Shown here: piece by piece, positions 53,688 through 62,643 of the stretch
How the letters are laid out: the number at the start of each line of letters is the position of its first letter
Numbering within the stretch: the stretch's first letter is position 1
Assembly (NCBI GenBank): GCA_963824905.1
Contig: CAWGRH010000020.1
Location: 1 to 64,000 of the forward strand
Direction of reading: 5' to 3'
DNA: 64,000 nucleotides
Origin: JAJPKK01 sp963824905
Lineage (GTDB): Bacteria > Pseudomonadota > Alphaproteobacteria > Rhizobiales > Xanthobacteraceae
Notes under the pieces: model-generated
Seen by the model: only the letters and a program-made list of their open reading frames with translations
The model's database searches: none
Told to the model about the DNA's origin: nothing
Program-made: the position numbers and the translations under genes

Positions 53688-54650
53688 TCACCTGCCGTAC
53701 CACTGATAGAAGGCATCGCCGGGCGGCACCTTGCGGGTGATATCGATCGTCATCGTATCGCCCTCCCAATGCTTGACCAGCGGTGTTTTGCGTAGATTTC
53801 CATACATGAACTCCTCGACGAACTCATTGCAGCGGAACTCGAGGAGCTGGATGTTCGGTTCGACGCGACGATAGAGCGGCATCGCGATCTTCCACGGCCG
53901 CGTGAACACGTTGGGGTCTTCGATCGTCGCCTCGTACCAGATGATGTCGGGCGACATCATCGTATAGCGTTCGACGAGGCGCAGCGCGTCGCTGTGGAAA
54001 TCGCCGGCGCGGTCGAACCAGGTGCGGTCGTTGAAATTGGTGACGTCGACCACCAGCGTGTCGCCGTCCCAGCGCCCGACCGAATGGCCCATCCAGGTGT
54101 CGTCCGGCGGGCCTTCGACCTTGTCCATGTGGATGGTGCGCGCGGTGTTGGAGAACTCGAAGGCCACGTGGACCTTGTTGGTGCTCTGCGTAATCTGGAA
54201 CGGGTAGGGCAGGTACATCGCGCGCGGAACGCCCGGTAGATAGCATTTGAGCTCGGGGTCGCGGTCGATCCAGTGCTCCTGGTTCTCCTTCTTGATCGCC
54301 AAGGCTTCGGGCTTGTACGGGATTTGCCCGTCGCCCTGCACGACGCCGAGCGATCCCGGCACCGCGCCCGCGGCACCGAGCGCAAGCACCGGCGCGGCCG
54401 GCACCCGGGCATATTCAAAGGGGTAGACGCCCTGCTGGGTGACTGCGGCGGGCCGCGCGGCGTGGGCCTGCAGGTCCCAATTGGCCTCGTTGTTGGCCTG
54501 CCATATCCCGGAAAAGTTCGGCTTGCCCTCGATGCGCGCGGGAGGCCGCACGATCTGCGGCGCCTGGGCCACGGCAAGGGAGGTGGCGGCGTCGACGGCC
54601 ATCACGGCAAGGGCAACCGTCATCAATAAACCAACGCAGCGGTCGCGCAT
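53688..54650 (-). CDS. Exported WEGDT-motif protein, paralog 1
   Basis: A 320-residue exported protein of unknown function. The start ATG 54650 follows GGAGGGAG and gives a signal peptide (MRDRCVGLLMTVALAVMAVD...AVAQA). The N-terminal motif is GKPNFSGIWQ. The core is VGRWDGDTLVVDVTNFNDRT, followed by WFDRAGDFHSDALRLVERYT and YEATIEDPNVFTRPWKIAMP. Other motifs are CYLPGVPRAMYLPYPFQI and CNEFVEEFMYG. A final HWEGDTMTIDITRKVPPGDA adds a second WEGDT box. It is most like paralog 5 (59160). Likely a beta-rich periplasmic domain. Confidence 0.8.
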   Translation of the reverse strand: MRDRCVGLLMTVALAVMAVDAATSLAVAQAPQIVRPPARIEGKPNFSGIWQANNEANWDLQAHAARPAAVTQQGVYPFEYARVPAAPVLALGAAGAVPGSLGVVQGDGQIPYKPEALAIKKENQEHWIDRDPELKCYLPGVPRAMYLPYPFQITQSTNKVHVAFEFSNTARTIHMDKVEGPPDDTWMGHSVGRWDGDTLVVDVTNFNDRTWFDRAGDFHSDALRLVERYTMMSPDIIWYEATIEDPNVFTRPWKIAMPLYRRVEPNIQLLEFRCNEFVEEFMYGNLRKTPLVKHWEGDTMTIDITRKVPPGDAFYQWYGR

Positions 54651-54673
54651 CTGTTTTCTCCCTCCATTCGCTG

Positions 54674-55834
54674 TCATTGCAGCGGATCGTCTTCGACCCC
54701 GACGAAATCGGTGGCGTTGTCCTTGGTTGCGGGATGCGGCCCGCGGCGTTCCGCAAAAGCGAGCTCCTCCGCGCGAGCGCCGCGGATGAGGCCGGGCAGG
54801 CCGTAGTTGCCCTCGATGCAGCGCGGCTCGGTGTAGAGGCGGTTCTCCTGATCGTTCTGCCGCGTGAACTCCTGCTTCACCGTCCACGGCCTCGTCCACA
54901 CCGTCGGATCCTCGATGGTCACGACAAGTTCGAGCGCGTCGGGCCCGGTGCGCTTCCAGCGCTCGACGAGATGCAGTTTCTCGCGTGCGCCCTGGTAATC
55001 GGTCTTGGGACTGAAGTTCGTCACGTCGACGACGAGCGTGTCGCCTTCCCAATGGCCGCGCGAATCTCCGAACCATTGGCGCACGGAGGCCGGCAGGTGG
55101 GGGCTGCCGTTCATCACGATGTTGCGTTGCCACCCCTGACCTTGCCCGACGTCGTAGAACATCGTGACGCCGCCGGGCGTCTGCACGATGCGGCGGAAGC
55201 TGCCGGTCGCGGCGCCGAACTCGGGCAGCCCGAGGGTCAGGCAGCGGTCCGGCAACGAGCCGTCTTCCGGACCGTCATGGCGGTTCATCCGTGCCGTGTT
55301 GTAGCGCGGCGGAAGCTCGGCAAGACGCGGTGAGGGCGTCGGATCGTACTTACCACCGCTGCAGGCGACCGACTTCGACTTGCAGGTCTCGGTCGATTGC
55401 AGCAATGCGAGACGAAATTCGCGGTCGGCTGCTGCGGCCCTCGCGGCATCCGGCGTCATCGACGGGATGCGGCCATTGGGCGGATCGGTGATCAGCGATG
55501 TGCGTGCGCCCGTCCTCTTCTGGGTCATGAACAGAGCGTTGTAGGCGCCGGCGACGTCGAGCTCGGTACCGCGCTCGACGCGCCGATCGCGGCGCAGCAG
55601 GGCCGAGCGCTCCGTATCGAGTTGGGCGCGTTGGGCGTCCGTGAAAAACTCCTGGTTGGCGAATTTCGGCGCGCGCTGCAGCGGCGTGTCGCCTTCGTCG
55701 GTCCATATGCCCTGCAGGTTGGGCTCGCCCCACGGCGTCTTCACAGACTGCGCCGAGGCGCCGGCGAGCGGGAGCGCCATCGCGGCGGCCATGACGGGAA
55801 TGGCGATCGCCACGCCTGCGAAATGACTACGCAT
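54674..55834 (-). CDS. Exported WEGDT-motif protein, paralog 2
   Basis: A 386-residue exported protein; signal MRSHFAGVAIAIPVMAAAMA ... GASAQ. Motifs are GEPNLQGIWTDEGDTPLQRA, KFANQEFFTDAQRAQLD, RTSLITDPPNGRIPSMTP, PPRYNTARMNRHDGPEDGSL, DRCLTLGLPEFG, GDSRGHWEGDTLVVDVTNF and SPKTDYQGAREKLHLVERW, then TIEDPTVWTRPWTVKQEF and EPRCIEGNYGLPGLIRGARA. It is collinear with paralog 3, clearly a duplication. Gap to paralog 1 is 23 bp, so they are probably cotranscribed. Confidence 0.82.
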   Translation of the reverse strand: MRSHFAGVAIAIPVMAAAMALPLAGASAQSVKTPWGEPNLQGIWTDEGDTPLQRAPKFANQEFFTDAQRAQLDTERSALLRRDRRVERGTELDVAGAYNALFMTQKRTGARTSLITDPPNGRIPSMTPDAARAAAADREFRLALLQSTETCKSKSVACSGGKYDPTPSPRLAELPPRYNTARMNRHDGPEDGSLPDRCLTLGLPEFGAATGSFRRIVQTPGGVTMFYDVGQGQGWQRNIVMNGSPHLPASVRQWFGDSRGHWEGDTLVVDVTNFSPKTDYQGAREKLHLVERWKRTGPDALELVVTIEDPTVWTRPWTVKQEFTRQNDQENRLYTEPRCIEGNYGLPGLIRGARAEELAFAERRGPHPATKDNATDFVGVEDDPLQ

Positions 55835-55890
55835 CTACCGATTCCCTCGCGGCATTTCATTCCTTGCGGCGACTCGTCCCTTACGGCGCC

Positions 55891-57102
55891 TCATTGTTGC
55901 AGCGGATCCGGCTCTTGGAATCCCGATGCGTTGTCCCTGGTCAGTGGATCAGGTCCGCGCCCTTCGGCGAACTCGCGGTCCTCCTGGCGCGCCGTCTTCA
56001 TCATCGCGGGGAAGCCGAAATTTCCCTCGATGCAGCGCGGCTCGTAATAGATCCGGTTCTCCTGCTCGCTCTGCTTCTTGAATTCCTGCTTGACCGTCCA
56101 CGGCTTCGTCCACACGGACGGATCGTCGATCGTTGCGATGTATTCGAGCGTGTCCGGCGCGGTCCGCGTCCAGCGCTCGACGAGGTGCAGGTTCTCACGC
56201 GAGCCGCGGTAGTCGGTCTTCGGACTGAAATTGGTGACGTCGATGACGAGCGTATTGCCGTCCCAATGGCCGCGCGAGTCGCCGAACCACTGGCGGATAT
56301 CGGACGGCATGTGCGGGCTGCCGTTCATGACGATGCTGCGCTGCCATCCCTGGCCCTGCCCGACGTCATAGGCGATGGCAATGCCGCCCGGCGTCTGGAC
56401 GATGCGGCGGAAGCTGCCGCCGCCATTGCCGGCACCGAACTCCGGCAGGCCCGGCGTGAGGCAACGGTCCGCCAGCGCGCCGTCCTCCGGCCGGTCATGG
56501 CGGTTCATGCGCGCCGTGTTGTAGCGCGGCGGAAACTCGTCGCGTCGCGTCGTGGGCGTCGGGATGAATTTGCCTCCGGCACAGCCGGGCAGGCCGAGCT
56601 TGCAGGTCTGCGTTGCCTGCATCATGGCGAGGCGGAAGTCGCGGTCGGCGTTCGCGTTCTTTTGCGCCTCTGGAGTCATCCCAGGGATGCGGCCGTCCGG
56701 CGGGTCGACGATCATCGACGTGCGATTGCTGGTGCGCTTGAGTGCGCCCCATACATTGTTGTAGGCGCCGGAGACGTCACGCTCGCTGCCGCGTGAGCCA
56801 CGGTTGTCGCGGCCACGCAGATCGGCCCGCACGCGGTCGAACTCCGCCCGCTGCGCATCGGTGAAGAATTCCTGGTTTGCGAATTTCGGCGAGCGCTGGA
56901 ACGGCGTATCCGCTTCATCGGTCCAGATGCCCTGCAGATCAGGGTCGCCCCACGTCGTCTTCAATGCGGCCGACGCAGTTTCCGATGCCGCGGAAGGCTG
57001 GGCCAATACCGCGCCGGCAGGCAACGCGATGCCGGCGAGAATCGAAAACGCCGATGCGACCGCGGTCGATGCCCCCATCGACTTTTGAAGTCGAATTCGC
57101 AC
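55891..57102 (-). CDS. Exported WEGDT-motif protein, paralog 3
   Basis: A 403-residue exported protein. GTG 57102 is chosen because a GGGAGG site lies 6 bases upstream and the product VRIRLQKSMGASTAVASAFS makes a signal peptide; ATG 57078 is also possible. Motifs parallel paralog 2: GDPDLQGIWTDEADTPFQRS, KFANQEFFTDAQRAEFDR, RTSMIVDPPDGRIPGMTPE, PPRYNTARMNRHDRPEDGAL, GDSRGHWDGNTLVIDVTNF and SPKTDYRGSRENLHLVERW. Here GNT replaces GDT. A GNGGGSFRRIVQTPGG segment matches ATGSFRRIVQTPGG in paralog 2. Confidence 0.82.
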   Translation of the reverse strand: MRIRLQKSMGASTAVASAFSILAGIALPAGAVLAQPSAASETASAALKTTWGDPDLQGIWTDEADTPFQRSPKFANQEFFTDAQRAEFDRVRADLRGRDNRGSRGSERDVSGAYNNVWGALKRTSNRTSMIVDPPDGRIPGMTPEAQKNANADRDFRLAMMQATQTCKLGLPGCAGGKFIPTPTTRRDEFPPRYNTARMNRHDRPEDGALADRCLTPGLPEFGAGNGGGSFRRIVQTPGGIAIAYDVGQGQGWQRSIVMNGSPHMPSDIRQWFGDSRGHWDGNTLVIDVTNFSPKTDYRGSRENLHLVERWTRTAPDTLEYIATIDDPSVWTKPWTVKQEFKKQSEQENRIYYEPRCIEGNFGFPAMMKTARQEDREFAEGRGPDPLTRDNASGFQEPDPLQQ

Positions 57103-57419
57103 CTCATGCCTCCCGCTTCCTGGCACCGGACGGAACCAACGGCCCACAGCCGGCGCGGACTGCATTTGTTGAGCAATTATCGTCAAGCGCGCCGCCAGTG
57201 TCCAGCGAATTGGACGTGGTCCCGAGAAACGGTCGGCGAGTTTTCAAGTCGCGCAGCGATACCATCGCTTGGATTGAAATCGGCAGCGACAAAAACAAAG
57301 ATCATGACTGGTATCGACTCCAGAACTTCGGGCGCGGACCGCGTGGAAGGCCACATCGACGCGCGATTCGGCTCGACCAGCTCGACCGGTGGCGCTGCGG
57401 TGCAGCGCTCCGCCGATGC
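57103..57419. other. Gap with no recognisable gene
   Basis: About 317 bases between paralog 3 start and the end of the cytochrome c'-like gene. It probably carries the promoter for the paralog 1-3 run. No convincing frame. Confidence 0.4.
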
Positions 57420-58064
57420 TCAGCGGTTCCCAGGAGGGCGGGCATTGCGAACGTTGGTAGAAATGTCCTTTTCCTGCGGATACCAGAATGTTTGATGGCA
57501 ACCTTCACAAACATTCTCCATTCGAGCGCCGACTTCGAGCAGTAGAGCAGTATTCCTCGCGTCGATTGCTCCGAGCGCTTCCATGCCGACACTTTGGAGC
57601 GCCCTTGCGAATGCATCGAAACTCTCTCTCTTCTCGCTCAAGAGCACATTGATCTGGGGCGGCTCGAGTTCGGCCCCGGGCGCCTCGGACTTGGTTCCAG
57701 GAGGCGCCGCCTCGCGGCCGGGCATGATCAGCAGATTGCCGCCTTCGATGATGCGGACCGCGGCACGGCGCGGCTCGTGCCACTCTTCGTCGGTTTTCGG
57801 GAACATCTCGTGGATGCCCCCGTCGTCGACTAGGGTTCCGACCGCGCCCCAAAGCGTGTCGGCGGACGGATCGATGATCGATTCCATCAGATCCTTGATC
57901 GTGAGGAACACCTGACTGTCCGGATTGGCGGAGTTCACGGCCGCCGCCGCCGTCGCCGTGCCGCCTACGGCACCGGGCTCTGGGGGCTTTTGCTGAGCAA
58001 CGGACGACGAGACAGCAAATCCCAGCATCGTCGCGCAAAGCGCTGCCGCAATTTGTCGTCTCAT
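57420..58064 (-). CDS. Exported cytochrome c'-like protein (C-terminal CxxCH)
   Basis: A 214-residue exported protein from MRRQIAAALCATMLGFAVSS with cleavage near VAQQ. The helical mature part includes FLTIKDLMESIIDPSADTLW and HEPRRAAVRIIEGGNLLIMP, and close to the C-terminus VCEGCHQTFWYPQE carries the haem-binding CxxCH. Helical layout with a C-terminal haem site is the class II (cytochrome c') pattern. It suggests a redox role beside the WEGDT paralogs, which flank it on both sides on the same strand. Confidence 0.75.
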   Translation of the reverse strand: MRRQIAAALCATMLGFAVSSSVAQQKPPEPGAVGGTATAAAAVNSANPDSQVFLTIKDLMESIIDPSADTLWGAVGTLVDDGGIHEMFPKTDEEWHEPRRAAVRIIEGGNLLIMPGREAAPPGTKSEAPGAELEPPQINVLLSEKRESFDAFARALQSVGMEALGAIDARNTALLLEVGARMENVCEGCHQTFWYPQEKDISTNVRNARPPGNR

Positions 58065-58098
58065 CGTGCACCACTCCTTCGTCGAACAGGAACGGCGG

Positions 58099-59145
58099 TT
58101 ACTTCGCCGCGTTCTTCCCGGCATCCGCCCTCGCTTTTTCGTCGGCGCGCGCGCCAGCGAGGATTCCGATCATGGCGTAATTGCCCTCGTGGCAGGCGTA
58201 TTCATATACCGGAACGTCGATCCTTGATGTCGGGACGGCTGCAGTCCAGGGCTTGGTCCACGTGTCGGGATCATCGACGGTGAACTCGTAGAGCAGGGCG
58301 TCTGGCCCGGTGCGGGTGAAGCGCTCGGTAAGATGCATTTTGGCGCTCGAGCCCGGAAGGCTCGTCTCACGCTTGAAATTCGTGGTGTCGACGACGAGCG
58401 TGTCGCCCTCCCAGTGGCCGCGCGAGTCTCCCTTCCATTGCGGAACGCGCAGATGGGGGCGGCCGTCCATCGGAATGATGCGGGCCTCGTGGATCATCTC
58501 GTTGACGATCACCACAGTGTCCGGGGTCTGGAACAGCTGGAAATTATTGTTGTAGGCGCCGGGCGTCATCGGAGGTCCGGAGTTCGCTCCGAGAATGCAG
58601 CGCTCGGAGAGCGGACGGTCCTCCCAGGTGTCGGCGAGCGGATGTCCGAGCTGTTCCTCGCGCCCGATCTCGGCGCGGCGCTTCGCTTTGGCCTGGCCTT
58701 CTGGCGTCGTGGGAGGAAGCCGCCCGTTGGCCGGATCGACGATCAACGAGGTCCGCTTGGTTCCGACGACCTTGTTGCCGCGGTCGTACCAAAACTCGTT
58801 GTAGGGGACGACGCCGTTTGCGGGATAATTCAAGCCGCCGACCTTCGGATCGATCAGGTCGCGATTCTGGCGGCCGTTTTCCTGTTGCTCGTATTTCGCC
58901 GCTTCCTCGTCGGTGAAGAACGCCTTGGTTCCGAGCGCGACCGGGCGCTCCAAGGGGGTAATGGTCCGGTAATCCCACACACCCTGCAGATCCGGCTTGC
59001 CGTCGGGCGTCCGCGGCGTCGTCCAGGTCTTGGTGACGCCTTCCACCGGTGGGGACGCCGGCTGGGCGGCGACGGGGAACGGCGCCAGCAGTGCGAATGT
59101 AATCATCGTCGAAATACTCGCCGAAGTGAGAAATCGATGGCTCAT
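58099..59145 (-). CDS. Exported WEGDT-motif protein, paralog 4
   Basis: A 348-residue exported protein. The start ATG 59145 follows an AAGGAGG site and gives MSHRFLTSASISTMITFALL ... FPVAAQP. Motifs are GKPDLQGVWDYRTITPLERP, AFFTDEEAAKYEQQENGR, RTSLIVDPANGRLPPTTPEG, WEDRPLSERCILGANSGP, VVIVNEMIHEARIIPMDGRP, GDSRGHWEGDTLVVDTTNF and LTERFTRTGPDALLYEFTVD, then YEYACHEGNYAMIGILAGAR. It is a third subtype between paralogs 1 and 2 in features. It begins 14 bp after paralog 5. Confidence 0.82.
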   Translation of the reverse strand: MSHRFLTSASISTMITFALLAPFPVAAQPASPPVEGVTKTWTTPRTPDGKPDLQGVWDYRTITPLERPVALGTKAFFTDEEAAKYEQQENGRQNRDLIDPKVGGLNYPANGVVPYNEFWYDRGNKVVGTKRTSLIVDPANGRLPPTTPEGQAKAKRRAEIGREEQLGHPLADTWEDRPLSERCILGANSGPPMTPGAYNNNFQLFQTPDTVVIVNEMIHEARIIPMDGRPHLRVPQWKGDSRGHWEGDTLVVDTTNFKRETSLPGSSAKMHLTERFTRTGPDALLYEFTVDDPDTWTKPWTAAVPTSRIDVPVYEYACHEGNYAMIGILAGARADEKARADAGKNAAK

Positions 59146-59159
59146 CCGAACCTCCTTTT

Positions 59160-59981
59160 TCACTTGCCGGGTTGCTTGCGAAGATGCCCGTACATGAGCT
59201 CTTCCACGAACTCCACGCACTTGAATTCCAGGATTTGCGCGTTCTTTTCCAGCCGCCGGTAGAGCGGCATGGTGATCTTCCATGGCCGCGAGAACACCTT
59301 CGGATCTTCGATCGTCGCCTCGTAGGTGAGCGCGTCGGCACCGAGCGGCGTGTAGCGTTCGACGACGTGCAGCGCGTCGCTGTGGAAATTCCCCGCCCGG
59401 TCGAACCAGGTTTCCTCGTTTTGCGCGGTAACGTCGACGACGAGGGTATCGCCCTCCCAATGGCCGACCGAGTGTCCCATCCAGCTGTCGGCCGGGGGTG
59501 GCGCCGCCTTGTCCATGAAGACGGTGCGGTTCGCGCCTGCGTACTCGTAAGCCATCAAGACGTATTTCGGCGTCTGAATGATCTGGAACGGGTAGGGCAT
59601 ATAGGCGGCGCGCGGCACGCCCGGCATGTAGCACTTGACCTCCGGATCGGCGGTCAGGCGGTTTTCGAAGTTTTCCTTCTTTTTCGTAGCCGCCGCCGGC
59701 AGATACGGGAGCTCATTGCCTTCCACGACCCCGAGACCCGGCGGCACCGCGCCGATGGCGCCGAGTGCGAGGACCGGCCCCGACCGTGCCGCGTGTTCCT
59801 GAATGTCCCAATTCGCCGTGTTGAGCGACTGCCAGATGCCGTTCAGATTGGGGTGGCCGTCCGGACTACGCGGCAGCGAGGACGTCTGCGCCTCGCTCGC
59901 GGTCGACATCGCGCCGCAAAGGATTGCGGCAATCATGGCCGCAACACTCGCACAACGCGTTCGTTCCCTCCAACTTCCCAT
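59160..59981 (-). CDS. Exported WEGDT-motif protein, paralog 5
   Basis: A 273-residue exported protein, first of the minus-strand run. Signal MGSWRERTRCASVAAMIAAI ... SEAQT. Motifs are GHPNLNGIWQSLNTANWDIQ, CYMPGVPRAAYMPYPFQI, VGHWEGDTLVVDVTAQNEET and WFDRAGNFHSDALHVVERYT, then YEATIEDPKVFSRPWKITMP and CVEFVEELMYGHLRKQPGK. Very close to paralog 1 in order but it lacks that protein's last WEGDT box. A divergent promoter region (59982-60214) separates it from the TctC gene. Confidence 0.82.
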   Translation of the reverse strand: MGSWRERTRCASVAAMIAAILCGAMSTASEAQTSSLPRSPDGHPNLNGIWQSLNTANWDIQEHAARSGPVLALGAIGAVPPGLGVVEGNELPYLPAAATKKKENFENRLTADPEVKCYMPGVPRAAYMPYPFQIIQTPKYVLMAYEYAGANRTVFMDKAAPPPADSWMGHSVGHWEGDTLVVDVTAQNEETWFDRAGNFHSDALHVVERYTPLGADALTYEATIEDPKVFSRPWKITMPLYRRLEKNAQILEFKCVEFVEELMYGHLRKQPGK

Positions 59982-60214
59982 GTAATGCTCCCTCTCTTAT
60001 CAGGCTGTGCGGGTAGCATGGCGATAGGGTATACCGGTTGCGTATGTGATGAAAAGAGGCGCGTACGGTTTGCCGATCGGCTATTCCGGCAGCGCGTGGC
60101 ACAAGCATCTGTTGACGATGGAGCCGGAGCATCTGTTGACGATGGAGCCGGCGCACCGCGCGGGCGCCGCTCCATGAGGCCCTCCGATCTGGAAATCCGA
60201 CCCGGAAAAATGTC
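59982..60214. promoter_or_regulatory. Divergent promoter region between paralog 5 and tctC
   Basis: About 230 bases between divergently transcribed genes, containing a 24-bp tandem duplication. It should carry promoters for both sides. No known operator was recognised. Confidence 0.45.
60106..60153. repeat. 24-bp tandem direct repeat, two copies
   Basis: CATCTGTTGACGATGGAGCC plus GGAG, then the same unit again ending GGCG (one mismatch). It sits in the divergent intergenic region 62 bp before the TctC start. The unit contains TTGAC, which looks like a -35 box; duplicated regulator sites are possible, though slippage without function is equally likely. Confidence 0.8.
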
Positions 60215-61192
60215 ATGGAGCTTCCACGCCGCAAATTCCTTCATCTCGCTGCGGGAACGGTCACGCTGTGCTCGAGCCTCCGAGGTGCGTGGGCGCTCGA
60301 TTATCCACTGAAGCCAGTGCGGGTGATCGTGCCGTTTGCCGCGGGAGGCTCGACGGACATTGCGGGACGGCTGATCTGCCAATGGCTGTCCGAGCGCACC
60401 GGCCAGCAGTTCATCGTCGAGAATCGGACCGGCGCAGGAACCAATCTCGGCACCGAGCTCGTGGTACGGGCGCCCCCCGATGGCTACACGCTGCTCGTCG
60501 TCGGCGCGACCAACACGATCAACGTGACCCTCTACGAGAAGCTCAATTTCGATTTTGTCCGGGATATCGCGCCAGTCGCCGGCATCGTTCGCTCGCCCCT
60601 TGTCATGGAGGTGAATGCGTCGCTGCCCGTCAGGACGGTTCCCGAGTTCATCGCCTACGTCAAAGCCAATCCCGGCAAGGTGAACATGGCATCGAGCGGG
60701 GTCGGGGCGACGCCGCATATGGCCGGCGAACTGTTCCAGTATATGGCCGGCATCAAGATGGTTCACGTCCCCTACCGCGGCGACGCCCCGGCGCTGGCCG
60801 ATCTCCTCGGCGGACAGGTTCAGGTCTATTTCGGTGGGCTGGCCGCAGCGATCGACCAGATCAAGGCTGGCAAGATAAGGGCGCTCGCAGTCAGCACCGC
60901 CGCGCGCCTCGACGTGGTGCCCGAGGTGCCGGCGATGAACGAGTACTTGCCCGGTTACGAAGCGAGTTCCTGGTATGGGATGGGGGCGCCGCGGGCGACC
61001 TCGCAGGAGATCGTCGTGCGGCTTAACCATGAGATCAACGCCGGCCTCGCAGATCGCAAGCTTGCGGCGCGGTTTGCCGAGCTCGGCCTCACGGTGCTTC
61101 CGAGCTCGCCCTCGGAGTTCCGTAAGTTCATCGGCGACGAAGCCGAGAAGTGGAGCAAGGTCGTGCGGGCCTCCGGCGCCCGCGCCGATTGA
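60215..61192 (+). CDS. Tripartite tricarboxylate transporter receptor (TctC/Bug family)
   Basis: A 325-residue periplasmic receptor. A Tat-like signal MELPRRKFLHLAAGTVTLCS precedes YPLKPVRVIVPFAAGGSTDI, FIVENRTGAGTNLGTELVVR, PPDGYTLLVVGATNTINVTL, SSGVGATPHMAGELFQYMAG and MVHVPYRGDAPALADLLGGQ, all Bug-family signatures. No TctAB genes are nearby. Divergent from WEGDT paralog 5 and upstream of paralog 6, so it may deliver or sense the compound those proteins handle (inference). Confidence 0.92.
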   Translation: MELPRRKFLHLAAGTVTLCSSLRGAWALDYPLKPVRVIVPFAAGGSTDIAGRLICQWLSERTGQQFIVENRTGAGTNLGTELVVRAPPDGYTLLVVGATNTINVTLYEKLNFDFVRDIAPVAGIVRSPLVMEVNASLPVRTVPEFIAYVKANPGKVNMASSGVGATPHMAGELFQYMAGIKMVHVPYRGDAPALADLLGGQVQVYFGGLAAAIDQIKAGKIRALAVSTAARLDVVPEVPAMNEYLPGYEASSWYGMGAPRATSQEIVVRLNHEINAGLADRKLAARFAELGLTVLPSSPSEFRKFIGDEAEKWSKVVRASGARAD

Positions 61193-61464
61193 GGGCGGCG
61201 CGTGCCTGATGCCGGCGTACGCGTGAGCGGCGGCCGGCGTTTTGCATCGTGCGGCATGCCGCCGATCCTGCATCACCCCATCCGACGGCCGTATACGCCC
61301 TTGCAAGAGCCCTCGGCGGATGCGAATGTCGAAGGTGGTAGTGCTTTGAAATGACAAATACTTTTTGGTCGAAGGCGTTTTAGCGCTGGGTGTCGCGGAA
61401 GAGACCGAAATTGCGGTTTCGTCGCCTCGATGCGATCACGCCCAGTTTCATCGGCGTCAACCGC

Positions 61465-62370
61465 ATGGAGCGGACGATGTATGTCTCTCGATGGAATTTG
61501 GTTTTGCTCGCGGTGTTGGTTGCGGCGCCGGTGCGGGCGCAGGACGCGAAGCCGAGGATCCCCGACTTTTCCGGGGTATGGGCACATATGACCTGGCCCG
61601 ACTTCGAGCCGCCGTCGAGCGGCCCGGGACCGATTAACAACCGGTCCCGCCGCGACGGCATCCCCGACATCTTTGAACTGGTCGGCGACTACAGCAGTCC
61701 GATCCTCAAGCCCCACGCGGCGGAGATCGTGAAGCAGCACGGCGACATCTCGCGCACCGGAACCTATTACCCGACACCGAGCAACCAGTGCTGGCCCGGG
61801 GGCGTGCCGTTCGTTCTCTTCAACATCGGCATGCAGATGCTGCAGGAGCCGGACAAGGTCACCATCCTCTATTCGAACGATCATGAAGTTCGGCACGTGC
61901 GCCTGAATGCGCTGCATCCGGCGAACGTCACCCCATCCTGGTATGGAGATTCGGTCGGCCATTACGAAGGCGACACGCTGGTAATCGACACCGTCGGCGT
62001 GAAGATCGGGCCGTTCGCCATGATGGACATGTACGGCACGCCGCACAGCCCGTCGCTGCACGTCATCGAGCGCTATCGCCTCCTCGATTACGCGGCGGCG
62101 AAGGAAGCGGAAGAACGCGGCCAGAAGGGGTTGTCCCGGTTTGGCCGGGATCCAGGCCTCACCCGCAATCCCAACTACAAGGGCAAAGGGTTGCAGCTCG
62201 AATTCTCGGTCGAGGATGACGGTGTCCTGACGCAGCCATGGTCGGCCGCGATCAGCTACCGGCGCCCGCTCGGCGATTGGCCGGAAATGGCGTGTGCCGA
62301 GAACAGCGCGGGACACTTCGGCGGCGAGAAAGCGCCGGACATGCCGATTGCGGAAAAGCCGGATTTTTGA
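61465..62370 (+). CDS. Exported WEGDT-motif protein, paralog 6
   Basis: A 301-residue exported protein on the plus strand, from MERTMYVSRWNLVLLAVLVA with cleavage near VRAQ; an upstream in-frame start at 61390 is less likely. Motifs are RIPDFSGVWAHMTWPDF, CWPGGVPFVLFNIGMQML, TILYSNDHEVRHVRLNALHP, YGDSVGHYEGDTLVIDTVGV and LHVIERYRL. It is the most divergent of the six: HYEGDT replaces HWEGDT, and a KEAEERGQKGLSRFG insert follows the core. Confidence 0.8.
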   Translation: MERTMYVSRWNLVLLAVLVAAPVRAQDAKPRIPDFSGVWAHMTWPDFEPPSSGPGPINNRSRRDGIPDIFELVGDYSSPILKPHAAEIVKQHGDISRTGTYYPTPSNQCWPGGVPFVLFNIGMQMLQEPDKVTILYSNDHEVRHVRLNALHPANVTPSWYGDSVGHYEGDTLVIDTVGVKIGPFAMMDMYGTPHSPSLHVIERYRLLDYAAAKEAEERGQKGLSRFGRDPGLTRNPNYKGKGLQLEFSVEDDGVLTQPWSAAISYRRPLGDWPEMACAENSAGHFGGEKAPDMPIAEKPDF

Positions 62371-62643
62371 GACGGGCCGAGGCGGGCGATCGCTGCACGT
62401 TTCAGGCCGATCATGTCGTCGCTCATCGGTGGGGGCGTCAGCGGCAGTACGACTTCGTTTTTCGCTTTGCTGGAATGGCGAACCCGCCAAACCGGACCGA
62501 GCCCCGTACGCATCATGAAAAGCGATGGACGCTGGAATCCTCAAGGTTAATGCGCGGCCGGAGCGCGCCGAGCGGGATGCACGATATCCTGCTAGCTATG
62601 GTGGTGGCCGACGCGCTCAGGATTGCTAACGAAGGAGGAGAGG

